NCBI GenBank assembly: GCA_006226595.1
Contig: SBGP01000098.1
Location: 124,001 to 188,000, forward strand
DNA from: Deltaproteobacteria bacterium
Lineage (GTDB): Bacteria; Myxococcota_A; UBA796; GCA-2862545
Length of the DNA: 64,000 nucleotides
Reading direction: 5' to 3'
Shown here one piece after another: positions 16,448 through 24,733 of the stretch. A program made the position numbers and the translations under genes. The notes under the pieces were generated by a model. The model was given only the letters and a program-made list of their open reading frames with translations. It did not search any database and was not told the origin of the DNA. Every line of letters starts with the position of its first letter. Position 1 is the stretch's first letter.

Positions 16448-18148
16448 TTGGGCAAGACTCGGAAGACGTTCGACGGACAGGGCTCCAACAAGTCCGGCTC
16501 CGCCTACACGAACTCGAACCACAGCGGCTACGCCAGCGGGCAGCAGTACGTGACCGCCTCCCCGCTGAATTACGTCGCCGAAGAGGTCGAGGAGGAGTCC
16601 TTCCTCGCGGGCAATGCCTACACGCTCACGGAGAGCCCGTACGCGGGCCTCGGCAGTGAGGGCTACGAGGCCGGTGCGCTGTCGTTCAGCACGTCGCTCG
16701 AGCGTGAAGAGGTGAAGGCCGCGTCCGAGGAACTGCAGGACGAGATCGACTCGGCGGTGGCCGTCGAGGCCTACGCTGCCTACCGCGCCCAGAAGCACCG
16801 CAAGGCCGTCGAGGCCGTCGAGGCCGACAGCGCAGGCAAGGACGAGGCTCCCCAGGGCTACACCCCCACCGAGAACCCGTACGCCACCCTCAGTCCCTAC
16901 AGCTACGACTTCGACGAGCAACAGGACCGCGAGATCTCGTTCTCGTCGACGATGGCGTCCCGCAGCTTCGACACCGCCGAGGCGGTAGCCTGGTACAAGG
17001 AGCAGCACGACGAGGGCTTGCAGGCCGCGCGCGCCAACAGCCTGATGGGCTGGGAGAAGGACGAGGACGGCGGCTGGCGACAGACCGGCGAAGCCCCGCA
17101 GAGCCTGGGCCGCACCCAGGAAATGCACGGCAAGCACACCGACTACAAGAACGAGCACCTCGTCGCCTCGTTCCGAGACGCGGACCGCGGAGCCAGACCC
17201 CGCGCGAAGTTCGCCGCATCCCAGGACCTCGCCGAGTCCGAGGGCAAGACCGTCGTCGGGCACAACACCCGCTACCTGAACGACGAGGAGCAGGCGCAGG
17301 CCGCCGTCGGCATGAAGGACGGAAAGCTGCTCGGCGCGGATGGCAAGCGGGTCGACACGACCGGCGCCAGCGGAAAGGGCACCTTCTTCGAGGGTGGCGC
17401 GGGCCGGTTCATCTTCAACAAGGACGAGGACGGAACCCTGCGCGCGGCTGGCGCATGGGAGGGCCACACCGAGACCAAGCGCTCCGAGTGGTTCGAGCAG
17501 ACCTACGGCGAGAAGGAGCTCCTGCCGAGCGGTGAAGACGACATCCAGATGTCGTTCATGAACCACTCGAGCCTGATCGCGGGACGCGACTCGCGCGGCG
17601 CGGGCGAGCTGCTCGTCGAAGATGGTGACGTGAAGATGGTCACCGACAACAGCGGGCACTACCGCACGGACGGCGAGCGCCTGTACGACGTCGTGTCCGG
17701 GCTCGCGAACGACGGGGCCGCGACCGAGGGCATGGCCGTCGCCATGGTCAACAAGGACATCGACGACAAGCTCGCCCGACTCAAGGAAATCAAGAAGGCG
17801 GGCGACGAGACCCAGGGCCGCGGCGCGAAGCTCGGAGACCTGGTGGTCGGTGCGAACGAGTTCCTCTCGTATGGCGGTGCCGCGGACGCGGAGCAGCGCA
17901 TGCGCTCGGCGCGGGAGGCGCGCTCGCCGATGATGGACGCCATCCAGGGCTTCGACCGGTCCAGCCTCAAGAAGACGGAGACCAACGACCGGTCCGCTGC
18001 CAACACCGAAGGCAAGGGGGGTCGGGTCGAGCTCCTGCTCGAGCAGCTCGAGGGCAAGCTCGACCGAGGACCGGCGGCCGCCGAGGAAGAGAGGGTCGCC
18101 GAGACGAGCAACGTCAGCCGCCTGCGGGCGATGTTCGAGAACGCGTAG
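16448..18148 (+). CDS. Large Gly/Tyr/Asp-rich protein, putative secreted effector with SGHYR-type domain
   Basis: 566 residues if the TTG at 16448 is used; AGAGG precedes it. A frame to an ATG at 16295 exists, but 16360-16447 has low third-position GC and AAT-rich stretches, so it looks like a promoter zone. The N-terminus is low complexity (SNKSGSAYTNSNHSGYASG). Two related segments (AYTLTESPYAGLGS and GYTPTENPYATLSPY) suggest a repeat. Around residues 370-420, FMNHSSLIAGRDSRGAGEL, DGDVKMVTDNSGHYR resembles a domain I recall at the C-terminus of some secreted or polymorphic toxins. No signal peptide. Function is inferred only; it follows a serine/threonine kinase by 163 bases. Confidence 0.6.
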   Translation: MGKTRKTFDGQGSNKSGSAYTNSNHSGYASGQQYVTASPLNYVAEEVEEESFLAGNAYTLTESPYAGLGSEGYEAGALSFSTSLEREEVKAASEELQDEIDSAVAVEAYAAYRAQKHRKAVEAVEADSAGKDEAPQGYTPTENPYATLSPYSYDFDEQQDREISFSSTMASRSFDTAEAVAWYKEQHDEGLQAARANSLMGWEKDEDGGWRQTGEAPQSLGRTQEMHGKHTDYKNEHLVASFRDADRGARPRAKFAASQDLAESEGKTVVGHNTRYLNDEEQAQAAVGMKDGKLLGADGKRVDTTGASGKGTFFEGGAGRFIFNKDEDGTLRAAGAWEGHTETKRSEWFEQTYGEKELLPSGEDDIQMSFMNHSSLIAGRDSRGAGELLVEDGDVKMVTDNSGHYRTDGERLYDVVSGLANDGAATEGMAVAMVNKDIDDKLARLKEIKKAGDETQGRGAKLGDLVVGANEFLSYGGAADAEQRMRSAREARSPMMDAIQGFDRSSLKKTETNDRSAANTEGKGGRVELLLEQLEGKLDRGPAAAEEERVAETSNVSRLRAMFENA

Positions 18149-18184
18149 GCGTCGCGAGCAACGCTCCCGCGCGGGCTGGCGTGA

Positions 18185-19216
18185 CTAGGCGCCGTCCGCG
18201 GTGCGTGCCGCGGGCTTGAGCAGCGCGACCGCGAGCTGCTCCATGCGTCGCCGATGCGGGGAGTCCTCGAGGGTGCGCAGTGCCTTGCGAGCCGCCCAGG
18301 ACTCTCGCGCCATCACCGCGTAGGCCTCGGACTGCCCCCCGGCGGCGAGCACGTTGCGAGCGAGCTCCTCGGCATCCTCGAGCACCGGGTTCACCACGAG
18401 CTGGGTCCATGCCTCCCCGAGCTCCGGGTAGCGCTCGGCGGCGGCAATCACCGGGAACATCGGCCGTCCGCCCAGGGCACGGGCGACGAGGTACGGTCCG
18501 GGCTCGCCGTAGCGGAGCACCGCCACGTCCTCGGCGATGTGCCACAGACGACCCATGTGGCGACCGTAGCGACCAAGGGCGGAGAGCTGGCTCCGATCGG
18601 CGCCGCCCACGTAGCCACCCGCCCGGCAGCAGAACGAGAACAGCGCACCCGAGTGCGCATCGGCGTGGTCCTGCCAGTCCTCGCGGGTCGGCACGTCCCC
18701 TTCCTGGAGCGCCTGGGACAGGGTCTGACCGTCCGTGAACGCGCGCAGCGTATCGAGGATCTCGCCGAGAACCTCGGGATGCGGCGCGTGCCGCGCGAGC
18801 TCCATCGCGCGCAGGGTCAGGTGGTTGCGACCAAGCCAACCCGTGCTCTTCGAGAGCAGCTTGCGCGCAACCCGCCGCCGACGGCCCCCCTCGCGACCCA
18901 GGGTCAGGTCGTGGACAACGAGCACGCCGTACAGCACCTCGGCCGCATGCTGGACCTCCGCATCCATGGGTCCTCGAGCACCCGACGCGCGTGCAGCGAG
19001 CGCCACGAGGATCGGCCGGATGCGCGGGAAGTCGCCGCGGCCGAGGATGTCCTCGTGGCCCACGTCGTCCGGCGCACCCGCACCACCAATGAGGTCCGCG
19101 AGGTCGTCATAGGCCGGCAGATCGTCGCCGAGCGCCTCGCCGAGCGAGCGAAGCTCGTCGCCGAGGAAAGGCTCGGGCCGAGGAGTCTCCCAGCCTGTTG
19201 GCGGACGCTCGGCCAT
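18185..19216 (-). CDS. Degenerate polyprenyl-synthetase-like protein
   Basis: 343 residues, close to the family size. Order matches trans-isoprenyl diphosphate synthases: RPILVALAARASG, VQHAAEVLYGVLVVHD, GRNHLTLRAMELA, SGALFSFCCRAGGYVGGAD, LGRYGRHMGRLWHIAEDV. In active enzymes the first aspartate-rich motif DDxxD follows the helix ending VHD. Here it reads HDLTLG, and the second motif is only HIAEDVAVL, so Mg-diphosphate binding is probably lost. It may be a noncatalytic partner or have a new role. The ATG overlaps the TGA of the upstream thiolase gene (TGATG), so the pair is likely co-translated. Confidence 0.65.
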   Translation of the reverse strand: MAERPPTGWETPRPEPFLGDELRSLGEALGDDLPAYDDLADLIGGAGAPDDVGHEDILGRGDFPRIRPILVALAARASGARGPMDAEVQHAAEVLYGVLVVHDLTLGREGGRRRRVARKLLSKSTGWLGRNHLTLRAMELARHAPHPEVLGEILDTLRAFTDGQTLSQALQEGDVPTREDWQDHADAHSGALFSFCCRAGGYVGGADRSQLSALGRYGRHMGRLWHIAEDVAVLRYGEPGPYLVARALGGRPMFPVIAAAERYPELGEAWTQLVVNPVLEDAEELARNVLAAGGQSEAYAVMARESWAARKALRTLEDSPHRRRMEQLAVALLKPAARTADGA

Positions 19217-20364
19217 CAGACCTCGGTGTCGATGATGGTGGCCGTCGCCTGCCCGAAGCCGATGCACATGGTCTGGAGACCATAGCGGCCACCCTCGGTC
19301 TCGAGGACGTTGAGCAGCGTGGTCATCAGCTTCGCACCGGACGCACCGAGCGGGTGACCGTTGGCGATGGCACCGCCGTAGACGTTGGTCTTCGCGAAGT
19401 CGAGGCCGAGGTCGCGGCCGCAGCCGAGTGCCACCGAGGCGAAGGCCTCGTTGATCTCGACCGCGTCGATCTGATCGATGGTCATGCCCGCCTTCGCCAG
19501 CGCCCGCCGGGACGCAGGCACCGGGCCAGTGAGCATGATGGTGGGGTCGACGCCCGCGGTGACCGCGCTCACGATGCGCGCCCGCGGGGTCAGGTCGTAG
19601 CGCTTGATCGCCGCTTCCGAGGCGATGAGCAGTGCGGCCGAGCCGTCGGAGATCTGCGAGGAGGAGCCTGCGGTGATCACGCCGTCCTCGAGGAAGGCGG
19701 GCTTGAGACCCGCGAGCTTCTCGAGCGTGGTGTCCCGGCGAATGCCCTCGTCGACGAGCAGCTCCCCGTCGTCGTGGACGACCGGCACGAGCTCGCGCTC
19801 GACCTTGCCCGCGTCGATGGCGGCGCCCGCACGACGGTGCGACTCGAGGCTGAACGCATCGAGTTCCTCGCGGGAGAGTCCGTACTTCTGGGCAACGAGC
19901 TCGGCGGAGTGGCCCTGCCCGATGATCGAGAACCGCCACGACAACTCGCGCGACGGCGCCGCCATCTCGCCGTTGAGGAACATGTCGGAGCCCATGGGCA
20001 CGCGCGTCATGGCCTCGACACCGCCGGCGATGACCAGGTCCTGGAAGCCGGAGGCCACCCCCATGGCCGCGAAGTGCACCGCCTGCTGACCGGAGCCGCA
20101 CATACGGTTGATCTGCACGCCAGTGGTGTCGACGGGGAAGCCCGCCTCGAGCGCGCACAGGCGCCCGACGTTCATGCCCTGCTCGCCGACCGGGGTCACG
20201 CAGCCGTAGATGACGTCCTCGATAGCTGAAGCATCGAGGCGGTTGCGCTCCACGAGCGCTGCGAGCGGGATGGCGCCCAGCTCGACCGGATGGACCCCCG
20301 CGAGCGAGCCCTTGCGGCGGCCCACCGGGGTGCGAATGGCATCGACGATAAACGCGTGGGGCAT
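19216..20364 (-). CDS. Acetyl-CoA acetyltransferase (thiolase)
   Basis: 382 residues. Catalytic residues are present: Cys89 in [15 protein letters not shown], the NEAFASVAL loop, His in [16 protein letters not shown], and the second Cys in [12 protein letters not shown]. This fits thiolase II-type condensing or cleaving enzymes acting on acetoacetyl-CoA or longer 3-ketoacyl-CoA. Upstream on the minus strand lie two unknown genes (gap of 58 bases), and downstream a degenerate isoprenyl synthase overlapping its stop. The mix suggests either fatty-acid breakdown or an isoprenoid/polyketide-related path; the sequence does not decide. Confidence 0.94.
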   Translation of the reverse strand: MPHAFIVDAIRTPVGRRKGSLAGVHPVELGAIPLAALVERNRLDASAIEDVIYGCVTPVGEQGMNVGRLCALEAGFPVDTTGVQINRMCGSGQQAVHFAAMGVASGFQDLVIAGGVEAMTRVPMGSDMFLNGEMAAPSRELSWRFSIIGQGHSAELVAQKYGLSREELDAFSLESHRRAGAAIDAGKVERELVPVVHDDGELLVDEGIRRDTTLEKLAGLKPAFLEDGVITAGSSSQISDGSAALLIASEAAIKRYDLTPRARIVSAVTAGVDPTIMLTGPVPASRRALAKAGMTIDQIDAVEINEAFASVALGCGRDLGLDFAKTNVYGGAIANGHPLGASGAKLMTTLLNVLETEGGRYGLQTMCIGFGQATATIIDTEV

Positions 20365-20422
20365 CGATTCTCCGAACCAGAGTCTTAATCCGTGGAGGGG
20401 CCGACCGCCGGACTTCGGTGCG

Positions 20423-21118
20423 TCACATCCAGCGCGCGAAGCCTTGTCTCGACTCCTCTCGTGTGAGGCGCGCCGCGATGTCCTCGGCCAGGTCGTCGAC
20501 ATCGGGGCCGACCACCGCCGCGAGCCAGGCGAGCACCGGGCTGTCCGGCCGCCCCTCGACAGCGATCGCCGCGTATTCGGCCGTGCGCCCGAGGTCGCCC
20601 TTGCGAAGCCACACCACGGCCGGCAGCGGGCTACCCGACTCGCGAGTCCACGCGCGCAGCGCCTCTTCGAGCCCCTGGTCCGCGGCGAGCTGAACCGCGG
20701 CTTCCTGCGAGGGTCCGCGGGCGGCAGCGAGAATCGACGCCCCGGGCACCGACTCGAACCGTCGGGAGAGGCGCACGAGCCAGCCCGCCTCGGGATGGCG
20801 CGCCACCGCGGCAGCGAGCAGCTCGGGTCCGACCTCCGGCGCGAGGTCGGCCAGCCGCGTGTACAGCCCCGAGGGCGCGAGTACCCCTTCGAGCGCGGGC
20901 AGAGCGCTGATGCAGCCACGCACGCTGACCGCGTGCGGCACGGCCTTGGGTCCCGCGGCAAGCTCGGCGCACGCCACGGGGTCGAGCTCGCCGAGTGCTT
21001 GCCAGAACGGCCCGAGGTCCTCGCCACGATGTGCGGCCGCGAGCACGGCGCCACGAAGGCGCTCGAGATCGGCACGCGGGTCGACACCGGTGAGATCGCC
21101 GCGCAGCCAGGGCTTCAT
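20423..21118 (-). CDS. Unknown Ala/Leu-rich helical protein
   Basis: 231 residues beginning MKPWLRGDLTGVDPRADLERL. No signal peptide, span or named motif. The sequence is helix-rich with repeats of LLAAAVARHPEAGWLVRL and ALRAWTRESGSPLPAVVWL style, suggesting a TPR- or HEAT-like scaffold. Its ATG overlaps the stop of the upstream unknown gene by four bases (ATGA), so they form a translationally coupled pair before the thiolase gene. Function unknown. Confidence 0.6.
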   Translation of the reverse strand: MKPWLRGDLTGVDPRADLERLRGAVLAAAHRGEDLGPFWQALGELDPVACAELAAGPKAVPHAVSVRGCISALPALEGVLAPSGLYTRLADLAPEVGPELLAAAVARHPEAGWLVRLSRRFESVPGASILAAARGPSQEAAVQLAADQGLEEALRAWTRESGSPLPAVVWLRKGDLGRTAEYAAIAVEGRPDSPVLAWLAAVVGPDVDDLAEDIAARLTREESRQGFARWM

Positions 21119-21819
21119 GCGCGCACCCCGCACAGCGGCATCAGGTCCGAAGCCCGGTGACCGCGAGGCTCGGCCGCAGAGGAGCCATCTGCTCCCACAG
21201 ACAGCAAGTACGGCGGCAGCGCGTCCACCGTGAGCGCTCCCGGACGCGAGGTCGGCGCGACCGGCGCCGAGAGCAGCGGGTGAGGCTGACTCACCCAGGG
21301 CTCGGCGAGGCAGCCGTGGTGCACGGCCCACAAGGCCTCGAGGCCCACGCCGGACACGGCGGCACCTTCGGCATCCTCGGCGATCAGCGCGAGTACGAAG
21401 CGCTTCTCGGCCAGGTGCTCTCCGAACGCGAGCACGCGCTCCCAGCCGCTCGCCACCGCCCGACGCCGATCGAGGCCAGTCCCGAGGGGCTGGCCGAGCA
21501 TGCGGCTCACGTGCTTTGCCAGCAAGAAGTCCGAGTCGAGGCCTCCGGTCGAGACACGACCGGCCCACGCCAGGCGCACGTCCCCCTCGCGGACTTCTCC
21601 GTGGAAGTGTCCGGCGAAGGGCCAACGACCGCCGCGGCCCAGGAGTAGGAGCTTGGTGCTCAGCGCGCCTCCGTGGCCGGAGGGTAAGCGAACCATCGGC
21701 TCGGGTCCACCCGCGCCCGGGCGCCAGCGGCCCACCCCGCGAAGACACCTCCCCAACGCCACCTTTCGGCGGGTGAACTCCTCGTTCACACCCAGGGTCT
21801 GCGGCGGGCGTTCCGCCAC
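21115..21819 (-). CDS. Unknown protein (weak phosphatase-like resemblance)
   Basis: 234 residues from a GTG at 21819, or 193 from an ATG at 21696; neither has a strong binding site. Segments FVLALIAEDAEG, SGVGLEALWAV, QPHPLL and DFLLAKHVSRML loosely resemble PP2C-style phosphatase strands, but metal-binding aspartates cannot be assigned, so this is only a hint. It overlaps the next gene by four bases. Upstream lies the MFS/spermidine synthase gene, 40 bases away. Confidence 0.5.
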   Translation of the reverse strand: MAERPPQTLGVNEEFTRRKVALGRCLRGVGRWRPGAGGPEPMVRLPSGHGGALSTKLLLLGRGGRWPFAGHFHGEVREGDVRLAWAGRVSTGGLDSDFLLAKHVSRMLGQPLGTGLDRRRAVASGWERVLAFGEHLAEKRFVLALIAEDAEGAAVSGVGLEALWAVHHGCLAEPWVSQPHPLLSAPVAPTSRPGALTVDALPPYLLSVGADGSSAAEPRGHRASDLMPLCGVRA

Positions 21820-21856
21820 CTCGTCGCAAGGGGCGATTCCCGTGCGCGGAAGGTAC

Positions 21857-21873
21857 GGCTTACGGCGTAAGCC
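21857..21873. repeat. CTTAC-NNN-GTAAG palindrome containing a stop codon
   Basis: GGCTTACGGCGTAAGCC has perfect 7-base arms. On the minus strand the TAA inside it (21860-21862) is the stop of the MFS/spermidine synthase gene. The 13-base core is CTTACGGCGTAAG. Confidence 0.8.
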
Positions 21874-24046
21874 TTCCCGCTTCCTCGAGCAGCAGGCTGT
21901 TCGCCGGCGCCGTGTTGTAGTGGAGGTAGTACGGAGCGCGGAACTCGACCCTGGGCCGGTCGTCGGTGTTCAGCCACCCCTCTCCCCCAAGCGCCCGGAG
22001 CTGTTCCGGGGAGAGAATCGGTCTCAGCGGCAGCTCGCGATCGACGCGAGGCGCGCCGCCGACGAGGAGGATGTCGCTGCCCTCGATGGTCTCGAACACC
22101 CAGGCGTCCGGGAACACAGCGGTGAACGTGCGGACCAGGCCGCGGAGCTCGTCGGGCCCCATGCCGTAGAGCTGCACCCACTGGCAGAAGACGCCGTCCT
22201 CGGCGAGGCGACCGCGCGCGAGGCGCCAGTACTCCTCGGTGAACAGGTTCGACACACCGGTGATCCACGGGTTCGAGGGCTCCGAGACGATCACGTCCCA
22301 CTGCGGCCCGGGACGTTGAAGCACCGCCCGCGCATCGTCCTCGATCAGCGTGGTCCTCCGGTCGTCCAGCGGTCGCCCGTTCACGTGGTCGAAGTAGTGG
22401 CTCGCCCGCACGATGCTCGGCTCGATCTCGACGACCGTGAGCCGCTCGACCCCAGGCTCGGCGAGCACGCGACCCGCCGTCACGCCGCTCGCGAGTCCGA
22501 CCACGAGCACGTCTGACGCCCGCTCGGCCATGCGAACGGGGAGGATGCCGGACAGCTCCTGAGTCGGCATGTCGTCGCCGGTCGACGCATCGACCTTGCC
22601 GTTCACCGAGAGCCACACATTGCCGGTGCGCGTGCTGCGCCCGACCGCGACGGCCGCGGTCATGCCCTGGTCGTAGTACTCGAGGGTCCACCCGTCGCGG
22701 GCGAAGTGCTCGACGGCCTCGGGCGAGGTGTCCGCGAGGTCGCTCACCCGCAGGTGCACGCCCACCGCGAACAGCTTCGCGTCCCACGCCGGAAGGAACA
22801 GGTACAGCGCGAGCGCCGGGAGCGGGACCCACCACCGGCGAAGCACCGCGGCTCCCGCGACGGTCGGCAGTGCCGCGAACAGGCCGACTGCGCCCGTGAT
22901 CTCGAGGAGAGGTACCGCGACGAGACCGCCCACCAGCGACCCGGCGATGCTGCCGACGGTGTTCGCCGCATACAGGTGACCCGCCTCTTCCTCGAGGCGC
23001 TCACCAAGCGCGCGCACCGCGAGGGACCAGCACATGCCGCTCGCGACCGGCGCCCCGAACATGGCGAGCGCTGCGAGCACGGCCGATGCGGGCAACACAC
23101 CGCCCGGCCCACTTACGCTGTAAGTCCAGGCCACGGCATACGGTAGCTGCCCCCAGAGCATCGCGCCGCACAACGCCAGCAGGCCCATCGCCGCGAGCGC
23201 CTGACCGAGCCCCCGCGCCGGGTCCTTCGGAAAGCGTCGGCCGAGCCACGCGCCCAGCGCGACCGAGCCGAGGAAGGTCGCGAGCACCACGCCGAACATC
23301 TGTACGCTGCTGCCCAGCGCCACGGCCGACAGCCGCATCCACACGAGCTCGAGCCCCATCGCACCGCAGCCCGCCGCCGCCGCAGCCATCGCGAGCACCG
23401 GCGTGGACAGGTGCGTCGACATCACCTCGGGCACCTCGACCAGCGGCTCGACGGCAACCTCGCGCGTGGGTGCGTTGGCCGCGCGCCACGCGACGCCTGC
23501 TGCCGCGAAGCCCAGCAAGGCCGCAAACAGCTCGGTTCCGCGCACCCCGAGCCACGGCAGGGCAACGAAGGTGGAGAGGCCAACCCCGAGCAGCGCCCCC
23601 GCCGTGTTCGCGGCATACAGGCCCGCGGCACCGCGATTGGGCAGGCTGCGCGCGAGCACCGGCCAGGTCGCGCCGAGGGCGGTGGCCGGCGGAAGCAGCA
23701 GGAGCACCGCGCCGAGCCAGCCCAGAGCGGGCATCGAGGGGGTGACCGAAGCCACGAGCGCGTAGCCCAGCGGAAACAGCACCGACCACGCTGCCGCCGC
23801 CGCTTCGAGCCCCGCGTAGGCGCGCAGGCCCGCGCGCTCCCCTCCCCGACCGAGACGACCCGACGCGAGTCCGCCAAGTGCCAGGCCCCCCATGAACGCG
23901 GACAGGGTCAGCGCCGCCGCGACCTGGGTTCCGCCGAGGAGCAATCCCAGGCGCCGCAGCCACACGACCTCGTAGGACAGCGAGGCCGTCCCCGAGAGCA
24001 GCAGCAGCAGCAGGCGCTGCCGAAGGTCGCGCGCATCGAGGGTCAT
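21860..24046 (-). CDS. Fused MFS-like transporter and spermidine-synthase-type protein
   Basis: 728 residues. The first ~440 are hydrophobic with about 12 spans, including SLSYEVVWLRRLGLLLGGTQ and the repeated LYAANTAGALLGVG / LYAANTVGSIAGSL motifs, known in membrane-bound spermidine-synthase-like proteins. The C-terminal ~240 residues hold a Rossmann methyltransferase-like fold: VLVVGLASGVTAGRVL (SAM-site glycine loop), RLTVVEIEPSIVRAS, VIVSEPSNPWITGVSNLFT and FCQWVQLYGM. The SEPSN motif is typical. Polyamine activity is not certain: many members are uncharacterised. A second perfect CTTAC palindrome occurs inside the coding region at 23112. Confidence 0.85.
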   Translation of the reverse strand: MTLDARDLRQRLLLLLLSGTASLSYEVVWLRRLGLLLGGTQVAAALTLSAFMGGLALGGLASGRLGRGGERAGLRAYAGLEAAAAAWSVLFPLGYALVASVTPSMPALGWLGAVLLLLPPATALGATWPVLARSLPNRGAAGLYAANTAGALLGVGLSTFVALPWLGVRGTELFAALLGFAAAGVAWRAANAPTREVAVEPLVEVPEVMSTHLSTPVLAMAAAAAGCGAMGLELVWMRLSAVALGSSVQMFGVVLATFLGSVALGAWLGRRFPKDPARGLGQALAAMGLLALCGAMLWGQLPYAVAWTYSVSGPGGVLPASAVLAALAMFGAPVASGMCWSLAVRALGERLEEEAGHLYAANTVGSIAGSLVGGLVAVPLLEITGAVGLFAALPTVAGAAVLRRWWVPLPALALYLFLPAWDAKLFAVGVHLRVSDLADTSPEAVEHFARDGWTLEYYDQGMTAAVAVGRSTRTGNVWLSVNGKVDASTGDDMPTQELSGILPVRMAERASDVLVVGLASGVTAGRVLAEPGVERLTVVEIEPSIVRASHYFDHVNGRPLDDRRTTLIEDDARAVLQRPGPQWDVIVSEPSNPWITGVSNLFTEEYWRLARGRLAEDGVFCQWVQLYGMGPDELRGLVRTFTAVFPDAWVFETIEGSDILLVGGAPRVDRELPLRPILSPEQLRALGGEGWLNTDDRPRVEFRAPYYLHYNTAPANSLLLEEAGRLTP
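23111..23125. repeat. CTTAC-NNN-GTAAG palindrome inside a gene
   Basis: ACTTACGCTGTAAGT, perfect 6-base arms. It is read in the minus-strand frame as T-Y-S-V-S, in a loop between spans of the MFS-like domain. Unlike the other copies it is not on a stop codon. Confidence 0.75.
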
Positions 24047-24142
24047 GCCGCCCCATTACCCCGAGGCCACGAACGGGCCACTCAGGCCGTGCCGCCGGGG
24101 ATCGGCCGGGCAGCGACGGACCGGATGAGGTACACCCTCCCC

Positions 24143-24733
24143 ATGCCGAAGAAGCCTTCCGACGCGCCCCCCGCCCCTCCCGAAGACCCGGTCGACGCCG
24201 ACCACTTCGACGAGCTCGGCGAAGACGAACTGCCCGACGACTTCGACCTCGAGGATCTCGAGCCCGTGTTCACCGAGGAGGCCCCGATTCCCGTGCTCGA
24301 CGACGAGGACGGCGAGGACGGCGAGGTCGAGAACCTCGCGGCGCTTCCCGAAGACGCCGAGCTGGGTCGCGAGGCCCCACTGGAGATCGAGGACGACGGC
24401 GAGGCCGACGACTTCGACCTCGCAGAGGAGCCGTTCCGCGACGACGTAGACTGGACCGAGCTCACCGAGGATGCTCCAGGCCTCCTGCCCATGCTGGACT
24501 GGCATCAGGAGGTCTATGTCGAGGAGCTCGGCCGCACGCTCACGGCGGAGCTCGACCCCACCTCGGAGTCGACGACCTGGTTCCGCCCGGACGTGTCCCG
24601 CGCCGCCCACCGCCTGACCTTCACGCTCGGCGGCGAGACCGTCTCCCCCTTCCCTTCCCTCGTGCGATCCCGTCGAGAGCGTCTGCGCATCGGTCGCGAC
24701 GTGCTCTCCGGTCGCTTCCTCGTGAGGTGTTGA
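24143..24733 (+). CDS. Acidic protein with degenerate retropepsin/clan-AA-like C-terminal domain
   Basis: 196 residues. Residues ~1-115 are very acidic (EDGEDGEVENL, DDGEADDFDL), probably disordered. The last ~75 residues contain LGRTLTAELDPTSESTTW and end RERLRIGRDVLSGRFLVRC. In clan AA proteases and RimK-linked proteases a strand precedes D-T-G, and the domain ends GRxxLxGRFLV. Here the first motif reads D-P-T, so catalysis is unlikely. The similarity is my reading and needs a profile search. An alternative ATG at 24125 adds six residues. The stop overlaps the PEP carboxylase ATG by one base. Confidence 0.5.
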   Translation: MPKKPSDAPPAPPEDPVDADHFDELGEDELPDDFDLEDLEPVFTEEAPIPVLDDEDGEDGEVENLAALPEDAELGREAPLEIEDDGEADDFDLAEEPFRDDVDWTELTEDAPGLLPMLDWHQEVYVEELGRTLTAELDPTSESTTWFRPDVSRAAHRLTFTLGGETVSPFPSLVRSRRERLRIGRDVLSGRFLVRC

